A stretch of DNA of 41,517 nt from Candidatus Brevifilum fermentans (lineage in GTDB: Bacteria; Chloroflexota; Anaerolineae; Anaerolineales; Villigracilaceae), in NCBI GenBank assembly GCA_945877125.1, contig CAMCQT010000030.1, positions 1 through 41,517 of the forward strand, in the 5' to 3' direction. The stretch's first letter is position 1; the number at the start of each line of letters is the position of its first letter. The notes under the pieces were generated by a model. That model was not told the origin of the DNA. It saw only the letters and a program-made list of their open reading frames with translations, and ran no database searches. A program made the position numbers and the translations under genes. Positions 15,204-23,894 of the stretch are shown here, piece after piece.

Positions 15204-16547
15204 TTAAGAAAAAACGGATTCCGGGTCTGAGCTAATACTGAAGCATAGAAATAATTCCAAAGGAAGGATTTGCAGGATCAGTCTGCCTTGTGATGTGGAC
15301 AAATGCCATGCCAGATCATAAGGGGTGACAACATAAATGGCGCAATATCCGAGCAGTTGCAAAAGCAGGAGAGTCACAATTGCGTAGATTCCTTGTCTGG
15401 AGTTGGGGGCAGGATGCTTGTACATGATGGCTGTGTAGATCAGCAAAATTATGATGTCAGATCTGAAAAGGCTTGGTGTGAGTGTTTTTAGGATCATCCA
15501 GTAGCGCGAGGGGTCGGTGATCTTTGCGATAAAACTAATGTTGCTATTTATTAAGTCGTTGGTTGGGGCAATGGACTTAAAGTAGAAAATGATTATTAAA
15601 GGAATTGCCAGCCCTGCCAGATAATGCAAAAGAGAACGGCCGATATTTTTTGGGGATGCAATAATGAGCGCAATCGGGCTGATCGCAATAAATAGTAATC
15701 CTTCGTTCTTTGACCACCCAGCCAGTCCTGCCATAAATCCTGACAATACCAGTAATGCGGCGTCATTGCGCACAAAAAATAAATACATGAGTATGCAGGA
15801 GGCGAAAATAAAATATGTGGCTGGAATATCGGCAGTTAAATTGGTGCCTGTTAGGATAAAGCCCGGGCTTGCCATCAGCACCACTGAAGCCAGGCTGGCT
15901 TGTCCAATTGTTCGGGTGAGGGCTATGGCGCTGAACATCGCAAGAATGGTGGAAAAGGTGAACAGCGCAGATTGAATCATCGGCACACGTAGTGTCTCAT
16001 TTTCCAGCGCTTCCCAGCCCCAGGCTACGTTGAGCGGAACGAGCAGTGGATAATCTGCGTGTCCAAATAGTGCGATGTCGGGAGATAAAGTGGCGCGCCA
16101 ATTTTCGGGGTCGCGATAGATGAAGCGGGCGGCGCGATTCCATATACTCCACGCGTCATATTCTCCCTGTGGACGTGAAATTATTGTATTAGCATATATC
16201 AGAGCTGATATAAATAAAGCAAGAATAGCTATGCCAATCAATGCCCATTGCAAGTGCGATAGGGAGGGTAAAAAAAATTCTTTCCAGTTTTGTTTCCGTG
16301 CCCGCAGGAATGTAATTGCCAGAAGAAAAATTAATAAAATGATTTGGAGAGTTAATGTGTTGATGCGTCCCGGCGCAATTTGCAATACCAGAAAATATAG
16401 AATGGAACTGATGCCCAAGCCGAGCCCAATTCCAAGGGAGAATTTTAGAAACATAGCCAGCGCGTTTCTTTCGGGCCAAATTAAATGGATTATCAAAGTG
16501 CCCAAAAATATGGCGGGAAGAAAAATAATAAAACTGAGAAGTGTCAT
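15204..16547 (-). CDS. Polytopic membrane protein, probable GT-C glycosyltransferase
   Basis: 447 residues with about eleven transmembrane helices. The main extracytoplasmic loop contains GEYDAWSIWNRAARFIYRD, with an acidic-aromatic pattern like the catalytic loop of GT-C transferases, and later NLTADIPATYFIFA. Family membership is by pattern, not by a strict motif. Its ATG overlaps the stop of the upstream gene by four bases (ATGA), so the two are translationally coupled. Likely role: transfer of a lipid-linked sugar outside the membrane. Confidence 0.65.
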   Translation of the reverse strand: MTLLSFIIFLPAIFLGTLIIHLIWPERNALAMFLKFSLGIGLGLGISSILYFLVLQIAPGRINTLTLQIILLIFLLAITFLRARKQNWKEFFLPSLSHLQWALIGIAILALFISALIYANTIISRPQGEYDAWSIWNRAARFIYRDPENWRATLSPDIALFGHADYPLLVPLNVAWGWEALENETLRVPMIQSALFTFSTILAMFSAIALTRTIGQASLASVVLMASPGFILTGTNLTADIPATYFIFASCILMYLFFVRNDAALLVLSGFMAGLAGWSKNEGLLFIAISPIALIIASPKNIGRSLLHYLAGLAIPLIIIFYFKSIAPTNDLINSNISFIAKITDPSRYWMILKTLTPSLFRSDIIILLIYTAIMYKHPAPNSRQGIYAIVTLLLLQLLGYCAIYVVTPYDLAWHLSTSQGRLILQILPLELFLCFSISSDPESVFS

Positions 16548-16972
16548 GGATTATTCAACCTGTGAAAGATGCGTACTTTCCCTCTTATAGTTATGATCTC
16601 ATACAGATCTGGATATGTTTTCTGCCAGGTCGCAAGATCTTTGTAGTTAAGCACTGCCACGTTCCATTCTGCAGCGGGACCTTTTTTTAATATCAATGGA
16701 GCCAGCGCATATTGTGTCAGTAAAAACTCAGTTTCTGTATCCCAGTATTCATATTTGGCGCCTGGCACATCTTGTTCTGATACGTAACCGATCACTCCGC
16801 GTTTGATCGGCAGGGCTTTCTTGACGAGTATCATATCTGCTTCCCAACGATCAAGTGCGTTAGCGCCCCTGTCTGTGATATTCGTGGAGTTTATCCAAAA
16901 CTGTCCAATGGAGAATAAACTGATCAGTAGTAGCAGAGCTACCAGAATTTTCTTAGTCCTTGCCGATAACAT
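16544..16972 (-). CDS. Hypothetical membrane-anchored protein
   Basis: 142 residues. An N-terminal hydrophobic anchor (about residues 8-27) is followed by a soluble domain of about 110 residues with no motif I recognise. It contains DRWEADMILVKKALP and IGYVSE, which resemble the C-terminal extracytoplasmic domains of some GT-C transferases. Because it overlaps the downstream glycosyltransferase gene by four bases, it could be a separately encoded accessory domain of that enzyme. GGGAAG precedes the ATG. Confidence 0.7.
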   Translation of the reverse strand: MLSARTKKILVALLLLISLFSIGQFWINSTNITDRGANALDRWEADMILVKKALPIKRGVIGYVSEQDVPGAKYEYWDTETEFLLTQYALAPLILKKGPAAEWNVAVLNYKDLATWQKTYPDLYEIITIRGKVRIFHRLNNP

Positions 16973-16996
16973 AATTTATCTTCCCTAAAGACAATC

Positions 16997-17002
16997 ATTA
17001 TA
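16997..17002 (-). promoter_or_regulatory. Possible -10 box for the 16972 glycosyltransferase unit
   Basis: TATAAT on the minus strand, 25-30 bases before the ATG at 16972. A TTGCCC is too close (14 bases) to be a normal -35. Weak. Confidence 0.3.
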
Positions 17003-17066
17003 AATTTGCTTCTGTAGGGCAATAGGTTTATGTCTATTTTTCCCTTTGCCTGATTTTACCTTGAAT

Positions 17067-17104
17067 CAAAAAGACTTTCGAAGTCTCTAAAACTTCGAAA
17101 GTCT
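17067..17104 (-). terminator. Terminator of the leftward catabolic operon
   Basis: AGACTTTCGAAGT pairs perfectly with ACTTCGAAAGTCT (13 bases) around a 7-base loop. On the minus strand it runs into TTTTTGATT. It lies 31 bases beyond the HAD phosphatase stop and closes the six-gene leftward operon. Confidence 0.88.
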
Positions 17105-17134
17105 GATTTTCAAACCGGTAACCTGCAAACCGAT

Positions 17135-17893
17135 CTAGCCAAACAACTCCATCAACTGCTTCACATGCACAATGCCATCGAAACCCTTGATATCGCCTTT
17201 GCGCAGTTCGGCTTTTTCGCCGTCCACATCACCCAGGCACGAGACAATCACATCGCCCGCGTTGACATCTTCTTTTTCAGTGTAGTGATTAGTCGTGACG
17301 ATGACATTCGCGTTTGCGGCTTTTGCAGCTTTGACGCCATTCTTCGAATCTTCCACCACGATCACTTCATCAGGTGACAGCCCAAGTTTGGAAAGCGCCA
17401 GATTGTAGATCTCGGGATCGGGCTTCTTCTTCTCAACCACGTCGCCCGCAAGGACAACCTCAAATTTGATGTCTGAAAGCAAGCCGCCGGTGATCGCTTT
17501 CGCAGCTTGCTCATTGGATGTGGTGCAGATTGCGATCTTGAGACCCGCATCCATCGCCTCTTTCATAAACCGATGAATGCCAGGTCGCAACGGCAGTTTG
17601 CCAGTCTCGATCAGTTCCACGAACAACGCGGTCTTGCGTTTATGCATGTCCTTGACCAGACTGTCAATTTCTTCCTCAGTCAGCGGCTTGGAAAACCCTT
17701 TGGTCTTCCAGTGGTGCTTCATGCGTTCCTTGCCGCCCGCGATCTGAAGCAGTTCGTGGTAATACTCCACGCTCCATTCGTCAGTGAAACCGAATTCTTT
17801 GAAGGTCATGTTGAACGAAACACGGTGACCATCGCGCTCGGTGTCAATGATCACGCCGTCCTGGTCAAAGAACACTGCTTTAATTTTTGACAT
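17135..17893 (-). CDS. HAD-superfamily phosphatase, CbbY-like
   Basis: 252 residues. HAD motif I is FFDQDGVIID (Asp10 and Asp12), motif II is in CTTSNEQAA, and the later motifs are KKKPDPEIY and VEDSKNGVKAA. The cap region contains GGKERMKHHW, which with RPGIHRFM matches CbbY-type enzymes, known to dephosphorylate xylulose-1,5-bisphosphate. Here there is no RuBisCO context, so another sugar or polyol phosphate is more likely. The long frame starts at 17941, but GGAGG before the ATG at 17893 fixes the start. It is the last gene of the leftward operon, before a terminator, and follows an inverted repeat placed between it and the aminotransferase. Confidence 0.88.
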   Translation of the reverse strand: MSKIKAVFFDQDGVIIDTERDGHRVSFNMTFKEFGFTDEWSVEYYHELLQIAGGKERMKHHWKTKGFSKPLTEEEIDSLVKDMHKRKTALFVELIETGKLPLRPGIHRFMKEAMDAGLKIAICTTSNEQAAKAITGGLLSDIKFEVVLAGDVVEKKKPDPEIYNLALSKLGLSPDEVIVVEDSKNGVKAAKAANANVIVTTNHYTEKEDVNAGDVIVSCLGDVDGEKAELRKGDIKGFDGIVHVKQLMELFG

Positions 17894-17917
17894 TATTTCC
17901 TCCATTTCAAAAGACTC

Positions 17918-17998
17918 AAACACGAAGGACACGAAGTACACAAAGGGAAATTTTTTTTCTTGGTTTTCCTTCGTGCCCTTGGTGTCCTTTGTGTTTAA
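17918..17998. repeat. Inverted repeat with 9-base period arms (aminotransferase/HAD gap)
   Basis: The left arm is three degenerate units near AACACGAAG and the right arm three near CTTTGTGTT, with a T-rich loop. Related elements are at 23794 and 28168. Confidence 0.78.
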
Positions 17999-18006
17999 AT
18001 GTTTTT

Positions 18007-19113
18007 TTACTTCTTCATTCCAAAGAACTCAAGGACGGTATCCACGAACAAATGGTTTTCTTCCGTCGAGCCGACGGTCACACGGAACCAGCCGTCACTG
18101 CCATATTTCTTGCTTTCGCCGCGCAGGATGATTCCCTTGGTTTCAGCGTAAGCCAAAACTTCCTTGCCGGTTTTGCCAGTCTCGCCACAGTCAAAGAGAA
18201 TGTAATTGGCTTTGGAGTTCATGATGTGGAAGCCAGGAATGACGCTCAAGGATTCAGAGATAAATGATACTGCGTCGTTGTTGAACTTGACGCGCTCCGC
18301 AAGACCTTCGACATCTTCAAAAGCCGCCAGCGCCGCCCACATCGGAATTGTGCCCACGTTCCAAGGGAGGAGTGAACCGGCGATCTGGTCAATGACTTCC
18401 TTGTCTGCGATGGTGTATCCGAAGCGCATTCCAGCAAGACCGTAAGCTTTCGAGAGTGTGCGGGTGATTAATACGTTTTTGTATTTCTTGGTCAACTGCA
18501 CCTGAGACATACCCAAGCCCGCATATTCAACGTAGGCTTCATCCACGACGAAAGGAATACCCAATTCGGCAATTGTGACGAAGTGCTTCGCATCCATAAA
18601 ATTGCCGGTGGGGTTGTTCGGATTTGCGACAACGATGATCTTTGTTTTTTCAGTGACGGCTTTGATAATGGATTCGGGATCATATTCCATTTTGTGATCT
18701 TGATATACCATCGGTACAGAAACCATCTTCGCGCCGAGCAATGTTCCGCGCAGACCATAAATGCCGAAGCAGGGTGTGTGCTGAATAACTTCATCGCCGG
18801 GGGTGATGAACATGCGGAAGATATTGTCATATACTTCGCTGGAGCCGTTGCCGATCATCACGTTGCCGGGACCTTCGACATTGTTCATCTCCGCGATCTT
18901 GGTACGCACAACCAATCCCTGATCGGGATAGCGGTTCGCCATCTTCGCATATTTGAACATCGCATCCAAAACTTTTTCAGACGGCGGAAGCGGATTCTCA
19001 TTAGACATCATGCGATGTAAGGACGGGTCTCTCCATGCCTTTTCAATGTGATCCGAAATGTACATCGGGATGCCCTTAACCCACGGGGCGTAAAATTCTT
19101 CAACTTTTTTCAT
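18007..19113 (-). CDS. Class I/II PLP aminotransferase (HisC-like)
   Basis: 368 residues, fold type I. Seen: SNENPLPPS at the N-terminus, NPNNPTG at 164-170, DEAYVEY at 191-197, the Schiff-base Lys222 in TRTLSKAYGLAG, and the carboxylate-binding Arg in WFRVTVGS. This is the HisC/aromatic aminotransferase pattern. The usual reaction is amine exchange with a 2-oxo acid; CobD-like decarboxylation is a less likely option. No histidine or aromatic genes are near. In the operon it follows the aldolase gene and precedes the HAD phosphatase gene, so it may act on the aldolase product or on the demethylated amine. A TTG start seven codons earlier is possible, but AGGAG before the ATG at 19113 fits better. 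Confidence 0.88.
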   Translation of the reverse strand: MKKVEEFYAPWVKGIPMYISDHIEKAWRDPSLHRMMSNENPLPPSEKVLDAMFKYAKMANRYPDQGLVVRTKIAEMNNVEGPGNVMIGNGSSEVYDNIFRMFITPGDEVIQHTPCFGIYGLRGTLLGAKMVSVPMVYQDHKMEYDPESIIKAVTEKTKIIVVANPNNPTGNFMDAKHFVTIAELGIPFVVDEAYVEYAGLGMSQVQLTKKYKNVLITRTLSKAYGLAGMRFGYTIADKEVIDQIAGSLLPWNVGTIPMWAALAAFEDVEGLAERVKFNNDAVSFISESLSVIPGFHIMNSKANYILFDCGETGKTGKEVLAYAETKGIILRGESKKYGSDGWFRVTVGSTEENHLFVDTVLEFFGMKK

Positions 19114-19164
19114 TACCTTAATCTCCTGATTCAATTTGTTTATATTTCAAGTCGCAAGACCTTT

Positions 19165-19192
19165 AACTTGCAACCTGCAACTTTTAAACTTG
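19165..19192. repeat. Heptamer array after the aldolase stop
   Basis: Four consecutive 7-base units near AACTTGC end four bases before the aldolase stop codon (19196, minus strand), in the gap before the aminotransferase gene. Confidence 0.6.
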
Positions 19193-19195
19193 CTT

Positions 19196-20071
19196 TTAGG
19201 CTTTTCCTTCGCAACCCAACTTGTCCATCCAATGCATTACAGCCTTGCGGGTTGCATCGCGGACAAAGACATCCAATTTTCCAGGATCGTATTCCTCGCG
19301 GTGGGTGGAGATATACTCGAACTTCGCATCGATCAGCACGCGCTTCAATTCGGTGGACACGTTGAACTTCGCGCCACCAGCCGCCAGCAATTTGGCGACA
19401 TAATCATCCGGCAAACCGGTTCCGCCATGCACCACCAGCGGAGTCTTGATGCCGTTGCTGTTCAACATCTTGTGGATGACAGCCATGCGCTCGAAATCTA
19501 TCTTCGGATTTTTGGTCTTATACACGCCATGCGCCGTGCCGATTGCAGGAGCAAAAATATCCACACCAGTGCGTTCGACGAATTCAATCGACTGTTCGGG
19601 ATTCGCCAGTTGCGCTTCATCTTCCGCAACCTTGATCTGGTCTTCCACGCCGCCGACAGTTCCCAGCTCGCCTTCAACCGAGATGCCGCCGATTGCATGG
19701 CAGTAATCCACCACTTCTTTGGTTTGGCGAATATTCTCTTCGTAGGATTGTTTGGAAGCATCGATCATGATATTGGTGTAGCCAGCGTCCGCGCACTTCT
19801 TGCAGTAATCAACGGTGGTGCAATGATCGAGGTGCAGACAAACAGGCACAGGCGCAGACTCGGCCAGTGTGCGGTAAATATTCACCATCATTTGAGTTCC
19901 CAAAAATTGTGACGGCTTGACCGAAGTCTGAACGATCACAGGCGTTCGCTTTTCGACAGCGGCATCGATCACCGCTTCAAATTGCAGCAAATCTGTGATA
20001 TTAAACGCGCCCACAGCCCATCCGTTTTTTGCGGCATCAATCATGATCTCTTTAGCATTTACGATAGACAT
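19196..20071 (-). CDS. Class II (zinc) ketose-bisphosphate aldolase-family protein
   Basis: 291 residues, the length of the GatY/KbaY/FbaA family. Catalytic Asp82 and zinc ligand His83 lie in HLDHC, the next ligands are His181 (IGTAHGVY) and His215 (VVHGGTG), and EGELGTVGG at 133-141 and the FNVSTEL phosphate loop are present. The reaction is reversible aldol cleavage of a ketose-phosphate to DHAP and an aldehyde. Substrate cannot be told between fructose-bisphosphate, tagatose-bisphosphate and others; the neighbours (choline-kinase-like and aminotransferase) suggest a specialised catabolic substrate rather than glycolysis. AAGGAG precedes the ATG. Confidence 0.92.
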   Translation of the reverse strand: MSIVNAKEIMIDAAKNGWAVGAFNITDLLQFEAVIDAAVEKRTPVIVQTSVKPSQFLGTQMMVNIYRTLAESAPVPVCLHLDHCTTVDYCKKCADAGYTNIMIDASKQSYEENIRQTKEVVDYCHAIGGISVEGELGTVGGVEDQIKVAEDEAQLANPEQSIEFVERTGVDIFAPAIGTAHGVYKTKNPKIDFERMAVIHKMLNSNGIKTPLVVHGGTGLPDDYVAKLLAAGGAKFNVSTELKRVLIDAKFEYISTHREEYDPGKLDVFVRDATRKAVMHWMDKLGCEGKA

Positions 20072-20150
20072 AATTTTCTCCTTCGTTAGTTATCTTTTTT
20101 TAGAATAGTAAACTCTTACGGAAAGTATGAACAATGAAACGCTACGCGTG

Positions 20151-20222
20151 AAGGATGAAGAAAATCCAAAAATTTTGACCTTCGATCTTGAACTTGTTTT
20201 ATCCTTCATCCTTCATCCTTAT
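20151..20222. repeat. Inverted repeat with a heptamer right arm
   Basis: AAGGATGAAG at 20151-20160 pairs with CTTCATCCTT at 20211-20220 across a 50-base loop. The right arm is three tandem units near TCCTTCA that run over the stop codon of the kinase gene (20219). Confidence 0.65.
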
Positions 20223-21160
20223 CTACTAATATCTCTCTTTCCAGCTTCCTTCAACCACTGATCCCAGCGATAATCCGTCACGTGCTGACGGAAACGCGCA
20301 AACCACAAATCTGCGTAGCCCTGAAAATCCTCTTCCAATTTGGATATACCCGTTTGCGTTGTGCCCCACATTGACTCGTGCAGCTCAGACATTGGCCACA
20401 TTAAACGTAAACGCGCGTACTGCTTATCTGTCACTTCACCAAAATATTCATACAGAAAGTTATTCACCTGATCTTCATTCAAACGGTGGTGATGAGAAAA
20501 ATTCGCCAGATCAAAGAAGATATCGCCCATGCCCGCGTATTCCCAGTCGAGCAGGCGAATTTCACCAATATCGCCGGGTACATCTTCTTCGAGCCAATTC
20601 AAATTCAACAGATCATTATGAGTTGGCGTTGGAACATACGGGTCTTTTGCAAGAGCTTTTTGCACTTCCTTTGTCTTCTGCATGATCCAATCCCAATCAT
20701 GCGGAAACTTGGCGCTATTCTTTTTAGAGATTTTTTCCAGCATATCCACGCGTTTGAAGACATTGAACTCGCCGTTCAACTTTGGTCCGCGCTTGTGAAA
20801 GAGGCGCAGTTTTTTTGCTACGCGCGCAAGATAATCGGGTTGTTTGATCACTTCAGGCGGGATCGGTTTTCCAGTGATAAAGCGCGTTACGATGTAATTC
20901 TCAGGCTCAATAAAAAACACAACCTCAGGCGCGATTCCCATCTGCCCAGCCGCGTAATTCGCCGCGTATTCCACGTCACGTTTAATACCCAACTGTTCCG
21001 TCCCCTCGCCCGCGAGTCGAATCACATACGACCTGCCGTCTGCATCAACCTTGAAATTCAAATTTGTGATCCCGCCGCTCAAGGGAGTCTTCTTGATATT
21101 TTTCGACCCGGCAAGAAACGGAACTTTATCAATTGCTTTATCAATTGCGAGTACTGACAT
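20219..21160 (-). CDS. Choline/ethanolamine kinase-like phosphotransferase
   Basis: 313 residues, protein-kinase-like fold. The catalytic loop is PTHNDLLNLNWL (His181, Asp183, Asn188) and the metal-binding segment is LLDWEYAGMGDIFFDLANF (Asp205), the pattern of choline/ethanolamine kinases and LicA. The N-terminal SGGITNLNFKV is the nucleotide-binding loop of that family. It would phosphorylate choline or a related amino alcohol; other hydroxylated amines are possible, and methylthioribose kinase is a distant alternative of the same fold. A frame extension reaches 21211, but GGAG just before the ATG at 21160 fixes the start. In the operon it lies between the flavoprotein and the aldolase. Confidence 0.85.
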   Translation of the reverse strand: MSVLAIDKAIDKVPFLAGSKNIKKTPLSGGITNLNFKVDADGRSYVIRLAGEGTEQLGIKRDVEYAANYAAGQMGIAPEVVFFIEPENYIVTRFITGKPIPPEVIKQPDYLARVAKKLRLFHKRGPKLNGEFNVFKRVDMLEKISKKNSAKFPHDWDWIMQKTKEVQKALAKDPYVPTPTHNDLLNLNWLEEDVPGDIGEIRLLDWEYAGMGDIFFDLANFSHHHRLNEDQVNNFLYEYFGEVTDKQYARLRLMWPMSELHESMWGTTQTGISKLEEDFQGYADLWFARFRQHVTDYRWDQWLKEAGKRDISR

Positions 21161-21242
21161 GGCATTATCTCCAAATGGGATTAGGATTTTTTCTTGCGCG
21201 TAAACTTTCATTTAGATCATTTGAGCCAGCGACCTCCACACT

Positions 21243-21327
21243 GTCTTTGCGAGGAGGGTGCTCTTCCCGACGAAGCAATCTTCCATTTGTTGGGGATTGC
21301 TTCGGGCAAGAGCGCCCTCGCAATGAC
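21243..21327. repeat. REP-like palindromic element, copy 2
   Basis: Related to 12293-12385: a left end with one base changed (GTCTTTGCGAGG), internal GAAGCAATCTTCC and GGGATTGCTTCGGGC, right end CCTCGCAATGAC. It lies nine bases beyond the stop of the flavoprotein gene. Confidence 0.85.
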
Positions 21328-21335
21328 AAAATAAT

Positions 21336-23768
21336 TTACTGACGAATTCTCTCAGACTTGGGATCCCACAACACAGACTGCACAACTTCAGCGTTAATTT
21401 TCTCGCCGAAATATTCGATCTCCAACTTCGTCCCAACCTTGGCATGTTCCATCGGAAGATATGCAAAGGCGATGGATTCATTCACAGAATAACCGAACCC
21501 ACCCGAAGCCACCCAGCCGACGATCTTATCGCCAATGCGGATTGGTTCCTTGCCCAACATGATCGTGCGGTTATCAGAAATGGTCAGCGTGCAAAGTTTG
21601 CGTTTAATGCCTTCGGCTTTCTGCTTCACCAACGCATCCTTGCCGATGAAATCTGCTTTATCCAGTTTCACAGCGAAGCCAATGCCTGCTTCGTAGGGCG
21701 TGTAATCGGGAGAAATTTCGCCGCTCCAATAGCGATATCCCTTTTCAATACGCAGGCTGTCAATGGCCTTGTAACCTGCGGCAACCATGCCTTCGGGTTT
21801 GCCAGCTTCCCAGAGCGTATCCCACAACCTGAGACCGTACTCTGTGGGACAGTAAAATTCCCAGCCGAGTTCGCCGACATACGTCACGCGCGAAGCCTGA
21901 ACGGGGATGTCTCCGAGGGTGATTTGTCTGCTGGTCATGTAGGGGAAGCCCGTGTTGGACACATCGTCCATCGTGACCTTCTCTAAAATCTTGCGCGCTT
22001 TCGGCCCCCACAAGCCGATGCAGGCAAACGACGAACTGACATCTCTGATCGCCACTGTGCCGTCTTCGGGCATGTTGAGGTGCAGCCACGACATATCGTG
22101 CTGACCAAACGCCGTGCCGGTCACAATGAAGAAACGGTCTTCCGCAAGCCGCGTGACGGTGACATCGCATTCGATTCCGCCGCGTTTATTGAGGCATTGC
22201 GTATAGATAACCGAACCGACGGGCTGATCGATTTCGTTTGCGCAAACATAATTGAGGAACTTCAACGCGCCCACGCCGCTGACTTCAAACTTGTTGAAGG
22301 ATGTCTCGTCGAACAGGCCGGCGTTCTCGCGGGTCATCAGGTGTTCGTGTCCGATGGCGCGCGACCAGTTGTGGCGCGCCCAGCCTCGCGGTTCGTGTCC
22401 GTGCGTGGCTAATTCTTCATGCGGCTTGAACCAATTCGGGCGTTCCCAGCCCATTTTCTCGCCGAAGAAACAACCAAGGTCGCGCAATCGGTAATAGGTG
22501 GGGGAGGTGCGCACGTTGCGCTTGGACAAACGCTCTTCGCCGGGGAAGTGAATATCATAATATTGCGTGTAGGTTTCGAAGGTGCGGGCTACGGTGTAGT
22601 TGATGCTGTCGTAGTTTGGTCCAAAGCGACGCACGTCCAACCGCCACATATCCCATTCGGGGTTGCCGTCGATAATCCATTCAGCCATCACCTTGCCGAT
22701 GCCGCCGGCGCCAGCAAGTCCGTGGGCGCAGAACGCGCACGCCACCCAGAAACCTTTGACGGAGGTGGGTCCGAGCAGGAATTCGCCGTCGGGGGTGAAG
22801 CCTTCGGGTCCATTTAACAGTTTGACAACTTCCGCGTTCTCAATCGCAGGCACGCGCCTGATCGAGTTTTCCATCAACGGGGTGAAGCGTTCCCAATCGG
22901 GGGGGAGCAGTTGGAATTTGAAATCTTTGGGGATGCCGTTCATGCCAAAGGTCGCGGGCTGACGTTCGTATCCGCCTGTGATTAATCCGCCGACTTCTTC
23001 GCGCCAGTAGACCAGCAAGTCAGGGTCGCGCAGATTGGGGAAGCTGTGCGTGACGCCTTCGATGGGCTTGGTCATGATGTAAAGATGAGCCATCGGCACA
23101 ACGGGCAGATTCAACCCGACCATCTTGCCGACTTCGCGTCCCCACATACCTGAGGCGTTCACAACAATTTCGGTTTTGATTACGCCTTTGTCTGTGACCA
23201 CTTCACAAACGCGGCCATCTTTGAGATTGATTCCTTCGACGCTTGTGTTCGTGAAAATCTTTGCCCCACGCATTTTTGCGCCTGCCGCCAGAGCGATGGT
23301 CATGCCGGTTGGGTCAATGCTGCCGTCGTTAGGCGTGAACGCTGCGCCGAGTACACCTTCAGTGGACATGAGCGGGAACATTGCCTGTGCTTCCTTGGCT
23401 GAGATCAATTCCATCGGCACGCCGAAGGAACGCGCCATGCCAACCAGGCGTTTGTTTTCTTCCATGCGTTCAGCGGAAGATGCCAGTCGCAGACCGCCGA
23501 CTTCACGCCAGGAAGTATCCACGCCGGTTTCGGCTTTGAGTTTGCGATATAGGTCGGTGCTGTAATGCATCATGCGTGTCAGGTTTGCATCTGAACGCAT
23601 TTGGCCGACAAGCCCTGCCGAGTGCCAGGTGGAACCTGCTGTTAATTCATGTCGTTCAAGTATGACGACATCTTTCCAGCCCATGAGGGTTAGGTGATAA
23701 GCAATACTCGCTCCGCCCACGCCTCCGCCGATGATGACAACTTGCGCTTGTGTTGGAAATTCGGACAT
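21336..23768 (-). CDS. Dimethylglycine/sarcosine dehydrogenase-like FAD-GcvT protein 1
   Basis: 810 residues. Domain order: a DAO-type FAD domain (VVIIGGGVGGASIAYHL near residues 10-26), a middle FAO_M domain, then GcvT and GcvT-C domains. The motif GSTWHSAGLVGQ places His49 at the site that binds FAD covalently in dimethylglycine and sarcosine dehydrogenases. The C-terminal half carries the tetrahydrofolate-binding module (for example YVGELGWEFY). Known relatives oxidatively demethylate an N-methyl amine and pass the carbon to tetrahydrofolate as 5,10-methylene-THF. GGAG precedes the ATG. It lies directly after the CBS gene in the leftward operon; its paralogue is at 25686 on the other strand. 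Confidence 0.92.
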   Translation of the reverse strand: MSEFPTQAQVVIIGGGVGGASIAYHLTLMGWKDVVILERHELTAGSTWHSAGLVGQMRSDANLTRMMHYSTDLYRKLKAETGVDTSWREVGGLRLASSAERMEENKRLVGMARSFGVPMELISAKEAQAMFPLMSTEGVLGAAFTPNDGSIDPTGMTIALAAGAKMRGAKIFTNTSVEGINLKDGRVCEVVTDKGVIKTEIVVNASGMWGREVGKMVGLNLPVVPMAHLYIMTKPIEGVTHSFPNLRDPDLLVYWREEVGGLITGGYERQPATFGMNGIPKDFKFQLLPPDWERFTPLMENSIRRVPAIENAEVVKLLNGPEGFTPDGEFLLGPTSVKGFWVACAFCAHGLAGAGGIGKVMAEWIIDGNPEWDMWRLDVRRFGPNYDSINYTVARTFETYTQYYDIHFPGEERLSKRNVRTSPTYYRLRDLGCFFGEKMGWERPNWFKPHEELATHGHEPRGWARHNWSRAIGHEHLMTRENAGLFDETSFNKFEVSGVGALKFLNYVCANEIDQPVGSVIYTQCLNKRGGIECDVTVTRLAEDRFFIVTGTAFGQHDMSWLHLNMPEDGTVAIRDVSSSFACIGLWGPKARKILEKVTMDDVSNTGFPYMTSRQITLGDIPVQASRVTYVGELGWEFYCPTEYGLRLWDTLWEAGKPEGMVAAGYKAIDSLRIEKGYRYWSGEISPDYTPYEAGIGFAVKLDKADFIGKDALVKQKAEGIKRKLCTLTISDNRTIMLGKEPIRIGDKIVGWVASGGFGYSVNESIAFAYLPMEHAKVGTKLEIEYFGEKINAEVVQSVLWDPKSERIRQ

Positions 23769-23793
23769 GCTTTGCTCCTATGAAAATTTATTA

Positions 23794-23888
23794 TCACGAA
23801 GGGTCACAAAGGTCACCAAGGAAAACCAAAACCTTTTTGAATGAATGCCTTGTTCTTACTTTGTGTACTTAGTGTCCTTTGTGTTTAA
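23794..23888. repeat. Inverted repeat with 9-base period arms (CBS/flavoprotein gap)
   Basis: The left arm has three units near TCACGAAGG and the right arm three near CTTTGTGTA, separated by an unrelated loop. It fills most of the 126-base gap before the flavoprotein gene. Confidence 0.72.
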
Positions 23889-23894
23889 TTTTTC

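Noticed and set aside
17135-21160. Methylthioribose (DHAP shunt) salvage, from the kinase fold plus an aldolase
   Set aside because: The kinase motifs read as choline kinase, the aldolase is of the GatY/FbaA type rather than the FucA/MtnB type, and no methylthioribose-1-phosphate isomerase is present.
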